In this document: one piece after another, positions 1-5,588 of the stretch
Numbering within the stretch: the stretch's first letter is position 1
Layout: every line of letters starts with the position of its first letter
The notes under the pieces: generated by a model
Told to the model about the DNA's origin: nothing
Database searches by the model: none
Seen by the model: the letters and a program-made list of their open reading frames with translations, nothing else
Position numbers and translations under genes: made by a program
Assembly (NCBI GenBank): GCA_015904075.1
Contig: JABMDH010000014.1
Location: 1 to 5,588 of the forward strand
Direction of reading: 5' to 3'
DNA length: 5,588 nucleotides
DNA from: Nitrospira sp.
Lineage (GTDB): Bacteria > Nitrospirota > Nitrospiria > Nitrospirales > Nitrospiraceae

Positions 1-259
1 CCCTACATGTCTGTTCGGCCAGCATGCGTTGTCCCACGCTGGCTACCACGGGAATTCTAGCCATACAGGCCTTCAGCGTATCCTCCGCTGCTCCTGAGGC
101 CAATGCGTTTCCCTCTCCAACTGGAGCAAGAGCTAAAGTTCTTTTCACGAGGGGATCTACCGCTTGGACAGCCTGAACTGACTGTATAGACAGTACTGCG
201 AACAGCCCGATCATTAAAACTACAGCTGACGCTTTCATGATTATTGAGATTCTCATCAT
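1..259 (-). CDS. small secreted protein of unknown function, 3' end cut off by the window edge
   Basis: An open frame of 86 codons runs from the ATG at 259 to the left edge without a stop, so the gene is partial. The start is supported by AAGGAG (266-271) six bases upstream of the ATG; a second in-frame ATG follows immediately. The N-terminus is a classic Sec signal peptide: a short basic start, a hydrophobic core at about residues 11-25 (SAVVLMIGLFAVLSI), and a likely cleavage near residue 30 or 33 (VQA). The mature part has a helical look and two cysteines (65 and 85) within a segment reading ACMARIP...GQRMLAEQTC, which could form a disulfide in the periplasm. I recall similar short exported hypothetical proteins from Nitrospira genomes, but no function is known to me. 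It lies on the same strand as the oxidase genes but 441 bases away, so it is probably transcribed separately. That it is a real gene is fairly certain; its role is unknown. Confidence 0.8.
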   Translation of the reverse strand, partial: MMRISIIMKASAVVLMIGLFAVLSIQSVQAVQAVDPLVKRTLALAPVGEGNALASGAAEDTLKACMARIPVVASVGQRMLAEQTCR

Positions 260-263
260 AATG

Positions 264-271
264 ATCTCCTT
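264..271 (-). promoter_or_regulatory. ribosome binding site of the small secreted protein
   Basis: The minus strand reads AAGGAGAT six bases before the ATG at 259. It is a near-perfect anti-16S match and decides the start over the later in-frame ATGs. A second purine run (GGAGAT) lies a few bases further upstream. Confidence 0.75.
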
Positions 272-328
272 ATCTCCATTAGGGGCCTATACCCACGCAC
301 CCCATGGTCAACCCATGCAATAGCCCGC

Positions 329-349
329 ATGTGAACCGGTCCATCACAT
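329..349. promoter_or_regulatory. perfect dyad ATGTGA-N9-TCACAT upstream of the small secreted protein
   Basis: Six-base arms are exact reverse complements around a 9-base centre that begins with ACCGGT. The arms resemble the half sites of CRP/FNR-family regulators, but that family uses a 6-base spacer, so the match is imperfect. The centre lies about 80 bases upstream of the ATG at 259, a reasonable distance for an operator. It could also be chance. Confidence 0.25.
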
Positions 350-666
350 AACCGCTATCTACCGTGCAGGCATAGGAGACATGCCGGCTGTAGATTTGAT
401 TATTCGCATATTGTACCGCTTAACTGGATGAGACTCGTTCTTCGAAGAAGCGGCGGAGACTGGGGAATCAGGCGCGCGGGATGGGCCGGGGATGCGCGAG
501 AGATGGGACAGTCGGCGTAGCTTGGACCATCACCACATCACCCTACAGACCGGCTACAGTGGTGTCAACGATTCGAGAGCCGCGGTGCGCTGTAACGTGA
601 TGATTCCGTGGGAGTATATTTATTTTAGGCAACGCATCATGGATGGGATGAAGCCACGAGACTTGT

Positions 667-682
667 TCTTGCTGCCGCAAGA
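667..682 (-). terminator. short hairpin downstream of the 169-codon gene, weak terminator candidate
   Basis: On the minus strand TCTTGC-GGCA-GCAAGA forms a 6 bp stem with a 4-base loop, about 18 bases after the stop codon at 701-703. No run of T follows, so it is not a standard intrinsic terminator. It could protect the 3' end or be incidental. Confidence 0.25.
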
Positions 683-700
683 CCGGGGGGAACTGTCTAC

Positions 701-1210
701 TTAATAACGGCCCTTTGGTTGGAGCGGGACAGACGTCAATTCACGGTAGACTCGATGAAACTCTTCCGTCGTCAGATCTGGGGCCTGTAGTTTAGCAAGC
801 GCTTCCTGATTGATGGGGTACTCGACCGTATCGTCAAAATTCGATGAGGCAATCGTCACGAACCGTGGAGGAAACAACCGCTCAGGCAGAAGAATGCCGA
901 TGCCTAGATTGTACTTGAGCGCCAGACGAATCACCTCTCGCGCTTTGTCGGCCGGGACATCCCGGCCGAGTCCGATGTTCTGTGGCGGTTGCCCTCGTTT
1001 GGCAAATTGGAAGTGGACATTGGTCATACCCACTTGAGCAAACTCTTCTTTCAAGGCAGTAACCTGATTCCGATATTGATCGGCCAGGACAACCTCGACG
1101 CGGCTGACGCCTTGAACGGACTCCCCGGCGGCACATACCACCGTTATTTCGGTATGCATGAGCATAACGAAAAGCGCGCTGCTGATCAGTGATCGACACA
1201 GGCTCATCAA
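701..1210 (-). CDS. secreted protein of unknown function, 169 aa
   Basis: The frame begins TTG-ATG; a GAGG ribosome binding site lies 8 bases before the TTG (1210) and 11 before the ATG (1207), so either may be the start. Residues 1-29 form a Sec signal peptide (basic start, hydrophobic core SALFVMLM, then VVCAA); the cysteine at 26 is not in a good lipobox, so signal peptidase I is more likely. The mature part alternates strands and helices: VEVVLADQY (38-46), a helix at about 47-61, VHFQFAKRG (65-73), VPADKAREVIRLALKYN (85-101), GIGILLPE (103-110). This is compatible with a small alpha/beta, perhaps ferredoxin-like, fold. The C-terminal third (LTTEEFHRVYRELT) is a helix. No catalytic motif, metal site or transmembrane anchor is evident. 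It follows the broken oxidase by 82-85 bases on the same strand, suggesting an operon and possibly an accessory envelope role. I recall similar hypothetical proteins in Nitrospira. Confidence 0.85.
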   Translation of the reverse strand: MMSLCRSLISSALFVMLMHTEITVVCAAGESVQGVSRVEVVLADQYRNQVTALKEEFAQVGMTNVHFQFAKRGQPPQNIGLGRDVPADKAREVIRLALKYNLGIGILLPERLFPPRFVTIASSNFDDTVEYPINQEALAKLQAPDLTTEEFHRVYRELTSVPLQPKGRY

Positions 1211-1251
1211 CTATGTTGCCTCAAAGACAAAGACGAGAGGTGTGCGGAGGA

Positions 1252-1284
1252 GCGGCAGTGTCCCATCATACGGGACACCGCCGC
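1252..1284 (-). repeat. intercistronic stem-loop between the oxidase and the secreted protein gene
   Basis: The arms at 1252-1264 and 1272-1284 pair over 13 positions with one A-C mismatch (a GTGTCCC/GGGACAC core plus a GCGGC/GCCGC base) around a 7-base loop. It begins 8 bases after the oxidase stop codon and ends about 40 bases before the next start. No T-run follows, so a simple intrinsic terminator is unlikely. A partial attenuator or an mRNA-stabilising hairpin that sets unequal expression of the two genes is more plausible. Confidence 0.5.
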
Positions 1285-1292
1285 CTGAATGA

Positions 1293-3920
1293 CTACTGCC
1301 CGATCATCGAGGTCGGTGTGGCAACTGCTTCGCCAATTTGGTTCTCCGCCGTTTTAGTGGCTGGACCCTGTGGCGTCAGATGCATGATACGCCGGTCCTC
1401 GACCGGAAGTACCTTGAAGAGTCCCCACTGTCCCGCATTGACATAAGCTGGACGTTGGTTCTTCCACAAGTAATCGCCGACGATCCGGTTCGGACCTCCG
1501 GCCCCGCCGGTCAGATAGGCGTTAATCACTTCTGACCCGCCGAACTCCATGGTGCTGACTTGATCGGCACCCTGCATGTAGGGTTCATGCGGCCATTCGT
1601 GACCATCGACGGTGAACAGTTGGACCTGTTCACTAAATGCACCAAGTACGTGAATCGCGACCGGATCTCCCACGTGCGCCTGTAACAATGGCGTCGAAGG
1701 CGTTTCTCCGGCCTTCACGCAGCTGAAGATTTCCGGTATCTCACAGCCTTTTTCCACTCGCCATGCAGTCGGCTCTGAGCGGTAATTCACCGCCGTGATA
1801 CCGGCTACCTGTTGAATGTACGGCATGAAGCTCACGCCTACGATATTATCTTCATCCTGGAACATCAGGGAGAAATCTCTATAGTTCTTCCTGTTATCAT
1901 TGCCGGGAATCGTCCGATCGACGATCACATCGGCTCTCCAGCTGCTCTTCATCGTAATATCGTCTCCCGTCACAGGGTCGCGATACCGCGAACCCTTCGG
2001 GCCGACAATAATCGATCCAAACAAACCGTTCCGTGGATTCTCGACCACGTTCCCCCAATCTTGAATGAGGGCGGCCAGTTCTCCGTATTCCGGATGGGCA
2101 TAGTAGGTGTAGGTCTTGCTCTGCCCTGGGCCGATTGTTTGATCCCCTGCATTATTGCCGACATTGGCGCCGAACGAATCTTTTGGATCGAACGCCATCA
2201 TGTCGACATGGAACCCTGCGCGTTCTTTCGCCATCTCGTTCTTCAAATTGATCTTCAGGCAATCACCGACGTTCACGTGCAGCGTCAGCGGGCTTGGCTT
2301 CAGTTCACCAGCCTTGACACGCCCACGATCCCCTTCGAGCACATACATCTTGCCCTGCTCGTTACCGAAGACCATCTTCCGTTCAAGATCCACTTCCATC
2401 ACACCAGGCGCTCCGTCATGGTACCGGATCTGCTGGTCAACCGCCGACACATTAAAGGACTTCACCGGCGCATCAGCCGGGCACACAGAAGAAGCAGACT
2501 TCTGTATCTGCTCACGGCTCGGCAAGGACTTCAAATCGCCCTGCAATTCATCGAACACTCTGAAGATTCCCCAACTACCTTCGGCGAAGTGCGATGCACG
2601 GCCACTGTAGTAGAGATAATCGCCTGACTGTTTTTGCGGACCACCAGCCGCCGGAATCGCTGGATCATAGCGCTCTCCGATCGCCAGGTGGATCGTACTC
2701 CTCGGCATGGCTGTCGTCCCGTACCGCTCCATCGGGAACCAGTGGCCGGTCACATGCCACGTATGCACTTCGTTGGCTGAACCGACCAACGCCCGTACGA
2801 CGATAGGATCGCCCAGGTAGGCCCGCAACAACGGCGTACCGGGATCACCGTGAATTCCGGACACGAACAACTTCGAGGGATCCGGGTTATTCATGAGCCG
2901 CACGCTCAGCGGCTCAACACGCATGCTATAGCTGCTTCCCGTGGTGGCTTCTCCTCCATTGAGGAACCACATCGGCGACTTGTTAATCTTTTCAGGGAAT
3001 TGATGCGAAGGCGGCCCGTCCACAGTGGTTGCCCCGATCTTTGCTTGGGGATTGTCCGTGGTGATCAATTCCGCTACCCGCGCATTGCTGTCCTGAATGT
3101 GCATCATCACTTCGCGGAAGCTGCCGCGAATATGAGCTGATACCGGTTCCAGCGTATGGATATCCGCAATGGGACCGCTTCGGATTTCCTTCCCAGTCAC
3201 CGGATCATGATAGGTCGAACGCGGAGGCTCTGTGATAAATGCAGAGAACAATCCATGGCCCCATGTATCTGTACCGAACACATGGTCATGCCAGTAGACG
3301 GTCCCTAAATCAGCATCGACATACCAGCGCTCACGGATGAACTCAACGCTGGCGATATCGTCCTTCTTATGCCCGTACTTCAGCGGGGCATCGAAGGTGA
3401 TCGTCTTCCCGTTAATAGTCTTGATCCGGGCCACTTCAAAGAACTTAGGATCATCCATCCCGACGCCCAACTCGATATTGACATGGAACTTTGACGGATC
3501 TGCCACCGTAATACTGCGTGAACCGGCCTTTGTATCAGCCGTCAACACGGTATTCCCCGGCAAGGGCATGCCCTTCTCCGGCTGCGGGTCTTTCAACATG
3601 GTGAAGGCCCGCAACGACATGTCGTACGAGAACCCGATGGTCGGCCCATCGGAAGAGCTCGTGTCGAACTGGAAGAAATGCGGGTGAAGATTGATCTTGT
3701 TTGCCCACCCGGTTCTGGCATCGTCGGGAATTTCGTTTTTGAAGATCACGTCCACGCAATCATAGACGTTGCCGCGAATCACCAATGGAACATGCTTCTT
3801 TGGATTTTGCCGCACTTCTGCTTCTTCTTCGTGCAGCACATAGATCATACCGATTGGATCGACCAGGGCGGCGGAGTTCGCCGTCGCCGGCTTCAGCGTG
3901 ATCGGCAGAACGTCGCCGGG
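1293..3920 (-). pseudogene. MnxG-like multicopper oxidase, C-terminal fragment (broken gene)
   Basis: This frame is open from 3920 to the stop at 1293-1295. Its first ATG is at 3848 (851 codons), but that ATG has no ribosome binding site and no signal peptide, and coding-like sequence (VLPITLKPATANSAALVDPIG) precedes it, so it is the interrupted continuation of the upstream fragment. Numbering from that ATG, it holds about four cupredoxin-like domains in two modules. Module 2 (to ~432) has HPH at 55-57, an inserted beta-rich segment ~90-175, WHDH at 186-189, LLRAYLGDP at 340-348 and HTWHVTGH at 362-369. Module 3 (~456-815) begins CPADAPV and repeats the plan with degenerate copper positions. 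In MnxG-type Mn(II) oxidases the HxH and WHDH motifs bind the trinuclear copper cluster. HCHxxxH is nowhere in the fragment. The product would be exported if intact. Family assignment is confident; Mn(II) as substrate is only an inference. Confidence 0.85.
3893..3920 (-). other. frame disruption and probable deletion junction in the multicopper oxidase gene
   Basis: Between 3920 and 3893 both reading frames are open: the upstream frame ends at TGA (3893-3895) and the downstream frame is open only after a TGA at 3921-3923. Passing from one to the other needs a -1 shift, equal to a net loss of 3n+1 bases. No slippery heptamer (X XXY YYZ) lies in the overlap, so programmed frameshifting is unlikely. 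Homology on one side ends at YLGDPAT(F) and on the other begins about (V)LPITLK, which places the junction near 3905-3915. Confidence 0.7.
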
Positions 3921-5107
3921 TCACCCAAATAGGAACGGGGAATCGTGGTGGCGGGATCACCGAATGTATAGGATCCATACCCCTGCGACTCATCGGCAAA
4001 TCCGACCAGATGCTCCTGCAACTCAAGTCTGGTTCCGTGCGGCTCACTGCGATAGTTGAGCAACCGGGCCGCGGGACGATAGGTGTCCGTATGCGCATCG
4101 CGCTGCGGCAGCATATCTCCTTTGCGGTTCAGCAAACGAAAGGTCTCATCACCTGCCTCGTGATAGAAAATGACGAATTCCCGGAAATCCGACCCGTTCG
4201 CCACATCGATCATGGCTTCCCAGCCGCTCTTCATCTCCTCGCCGGTAAAGGGGCTCAGAAAACGCGAGCCGCGCGGCTCAACGACGAGCGATCCCAGCAG
4301 GCCCAATGAATACTGTTCGCGCGTGGCATGGCTGTGAAATGCGAGGCCGCCCACCTGCTTATCAGGCTGGATATACCATTCAAATTCAGCGGTTTTCCCC
4401 GCCGCCACCAACGCATCCGGGTTATTCGCCGTCGCCGGCTTGCCGGTGCTGGCAACCAACATCTGCGACCCATTGATGATCATATTCGTCGGCTCACCGT
4501 CGATTTGATTGCGGAGCGTGACCCGCAAGCAATCTCCCTGGTTCGCGCGAATGACCAATGGCTGAATCAGGTCACCCTGCAAACCATTCGATACGGCACC
4601 GCCGGCGAAGGTGACATCCTCGCTCTCCCGTGCTGCCTTATTCTTCTCTTCCTCCTCACGAACGCCCTTCAGCTGTTCAGTCAACGTATACATGTAGCCC
4701 GGATAAAAATCGCCGAACCGATTCACGGTGATTTCAATGTTGATCGCCGTAATATCGTAGGCCCGAACCGGTGCATGCGCGGGGCAGCGAGCACCCTGCG
4801 TCACCTTCACTTTATCCTGGTCCTCGGCTACGAGCAGGATCCCCTGCTGCATGGCATGCGCACCGACTCCCTGAAACGGCCCCGTTGATTGAACCTGGCG
4901 TTCGATTTGCTCGATCGCCTTCGACATCTTATCCATCAAGACTGGCCCAGCTTGCGCATGAACCGGTTGAACGACATCGGCTTTCGCGTCCTGCGCCTCA
5001 TGCGCGTCGTGCGACATTGCCGCGAGAGCGGGCGTCGCCCCGATCAAGGCCATGCCGGCCGCAAATCCTAACAGCCCAGAACATATCTGTTTTGTTGAAA
5101 CACCCAT
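3893..5107 (-). pseudogene. MnxG-like multicopper oxidase, N-terminal fragment with signal peptide (broken gene)
   Basis: The ATG at 5107 is chosen because GGAGGAGG (5116-5123) lies 8 bases upstream and the protein then begins with a clean Sec signal peptide (MGVSTK, hydrophobic core at about 10-24, ALAA cleavage near 29-30). A TTG at 5149 would extend the frame by 14 residues without such support. The fragment has 404 codons. After a linker rich in D, H, Q and A (31-105), a first cupredoxin domain runs about 108-281: CPAHAPV (108-114), QPLVIRANQGDCLRV, a degenerate first metal loop (NMIINGSQM, 208-216), and FHSH (257-260). A second domain starts about 298 and is cut at RSYLGDPATF (391-400), where the frame leaves the homologous reading and stops after CRSR. 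The 3' part continues in another frame from 3920. As it stands the product would be a copper-site-poor, truncated exported protein. Confidence 0.85.
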
Positions 5108-5115
5108 ACGTTCAG

Positions 5116-5123
5116 CCTCCTCC
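5116..5123 (-). promoter_or_regulatory. ribosome binding site of the multicopper oxidase gene
   Basis: The minus strand reads GGAGGAGG, 8 bases before the ATG at 5107. It decides the start against the upstream in-frame ATG at 5125 and TTG at 5149, which have nothing comparable. Confidence 0.75.
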
Positions 5124-5213
5124 ATAAACAGTAAACAACTCAACTCCAATCAATCGATGATAAATCCGCATGCCATACTTATGTGAGCAATCGTGAGACA
5201 GCCAATTCTCATT

Positions 5214-5242
5214 AATATACTAGCGACTCTAGTAGAACCCAA
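5214..5242 (-). promoter_or_regulatory. candidate sigma-70 promoter of the oxidase operon
   Basis: On the minus strand TTGGGT (5237-5242) is followed after exactly 17 bases by TATATT (5214-5219). The -10 box matches the consensus at 5 of 6 positions and the -35 box at 3 of 6. Transcription would begin near 5207, leaving a leader of about 100 bases before the ATG at 5107. The weak -35 box fits a promoter that needs an activator. Confidence 0.45.
5218..5234. promoter_or_regulatory. dyad TACTAG-N5-CTAGTA inside the promoter spacer, possible operator
   Basis: The 6-base arms are exact inverted repeats around AGTCG/CGACT, and they fill most of the space between the -35 and -10 boxes of the candidate promoter, touching the -10 box. 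A dyad in this position is where a repressor, or a MerR/CueR-type spacer-binding activator, would sit. The 17-base spacer is shorter than the usual 19-20 of MerR-type promoters, so the regulator class is open. Confidence 0.4.
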
Positions 5243-5588
5243 TACCCATCGGGAGAATCATCAGGATGTCCGTACTACCAGACAAATTACTTGCTCGATA
5301 CTTAAGCAAAACAAACCCTACCCGTACGGCTACACTAAGGTTGCGTTATATATCCATTTCACGAGATTATTGCAAGACCCATTTTCCCCCAACCGTCGAG
5401 AATACCCTGCAGCCTTGTCCCTTTTCATAGAGACCGCTGCCCGCTCGACACACAGCACCCGCATCACACCGGTTCCAGACACTCGCCCAACACCAGCCTG
5501 AGTCTCTCTCCCCAGTGTCATAATGTCCTCTTCCCGTTCGCCCTCACCACCGGTTTGTGCCATAATCCTAACATGATTCTGAAACGCT
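5243..5588. other. right-hand non-coding region
   Basis: Apart from the distal promoter candidate I see no supported gene. A 102-codon plus-strand frame (5193-5501) and a 77-codon minus-strand frame (5330-5563) lack ribosome binding sites and recognisable protein patterns. A short inverted repeat TTGCT-N9-AGCAA (5291-5309) and an 8-base palindrome CCGTACGG (5322-5329) lie in what would be the leader of the distal transcript. Confidence 0.5.
5347..5375 (-). promoter_or_regulatory. second, distal sigma-70-like promoter candidate
   Basis: On the minus strand TTGCAA (5370-5375) lies 17 bases before TATATA (5347-5352), with an overlapping TATAAC alternative. Both boxes match the consensus at 4 of 6 positions. 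It would give a leader of about 235 bases before the oxidase ATG. AT-rich sequence alone could produce such a match. Confidence 0.3.

Larger units (their letters stand above)
260..700. other. intergenic region, no supported gene
   Basis: About 440 bases separate the end of the 169-codon secreted protein from the start of the small secreted protein. A 70-codon plus-strand frame (492-704) has no credible ribosome binding site, no recognisable motif, and runs into the 3' end of the opposite gene; I do not call it. The stretch holds a dyad with TGTGA/TCACA arms (329-349), a 12 bp perfect palindrome (438-449) and a short hairpin (667-682). A TTGACC at 306-311 on the minus strand could be a -35 box for the small gene, but no well-spaced -10 box follows it. 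Confidence 0.6.

Noticed and set aside
286..311. Sigma-70 promoter TTGACC...TATAGG for the small secreted protein
   Set aside because: The boxes are only 14 bases apart, too short, and no better -10 box lies at 16-18 bases.
492..704. 70-codon plus-strand frame in the intergenic region
   Set aside because: There is no Shine-Dalgarno at useful spacing and no protein-like pattern, and it converges on the 3' end of the secreted protein gene.
1812..2627. 271-codon plus-strand open frame opposite the oxidase
   Set aside because: It lies entirely antisense to the well-supported cupredoxin frame, has no ribosome binding site and no recognisable domain. Long antisense frames of this kind arise from codon bias in the real gene.
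3893..3920. Programmed -1 frameshift joining the two oxidase fragments
   Set aside because: The overlap contains no slippery heptamer, and a mere frameshift would not supply the missing second half of module 1.
5160..5210. Sigma-54 promoter upstream of the oxidase (TGGCATGCGG and TTGGCT...TTGC on the minus strand)
   Set aside because: The GG and GC elements are not at the required spacing in either case.
5193..5501. 102-codon plus-strand frame upstream of the oxidase
   Set aside because: No ribosome binding site; it covers the candidate promoters, and its composition (many R, T, P, H) looks like translated non-coding DNA.
5330..5563. 77-codon minus-strand frame at the right end
   Set aside because: No adequate ribosome binding site and low-complexity G/R/E-rich translation; it also overlaps the distal promoter candidate.
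5573..5588. Possible plus-strand gene start (ATGATTCTGAAACGC) at the right edge
   Set aside because: Only five codons are visible and no Shine-Dalgarno precedes it, so it cannot be supported.

Overview
The window most likely comes from a Nitrospira-like bacterium (phylum Nitrospirota). That placement rests on remembered resemblance of the encoded secreted proteins to Nitrospira proteins, and no search was possible, so treat it as moderate confidence. Every gene I can support lies on the minus strand, and each intact N-terminus carries a Sec-type signal peptide. The theme is therefore exported, cell-envelope proteins.

Layout from right to left, in the direction of transcription. Positions 5588-5108 are a non-coding upstream region. 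It holds two candidate sigma-70 promoters; the nearer one (5214-5242) has a perfect 6+6 bp dyad in its spacer. Positions 5107-1293 carry one very large MnxG-like multicopper oxidase gene (multi-cupredoxin, putative Mn(II) or metal oxidase) that is broken. An N-terminal part of 404 codons (5107-3893) with signal peptide stops just after a YLGDP motif. The remainder reads on in another frame (open from 3920, first ATG at 3848) to 1293. After an 82-85 bp gap with a strong stem-loop comes a 169-codon secreted protein of unknown function (about 1210-701), probably in the same operon. Positions 700-260 are intergenic. At the left edge a small secreted protein starts at 259 with a good ribosome binding site and runs out of the window.

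The most notable point is the break in the oxidase. The protein consists of three two-domain modules that can be aligned to each other. Compared with modules 2 and 3, module 1 is cut right after YLGDP, and module 2 lacks its normal CPxxAPV-type beginning. At least about 128 codons therefore appear to be missing as well as the frame being shifted. Neither fragment contains the HCHxxxHxxxxM or HxxHxH motifs that carry the type 1 copper site in multicopper oxidases, while HPH and WHDH remain. The locus is therefore either a true pseudogene made by an internal deletion or an assembly collapse. If the deletion is real, the enzyme should be dead as an oxidase. I see no RNA genes, mobile elements or CRISPR arrays.
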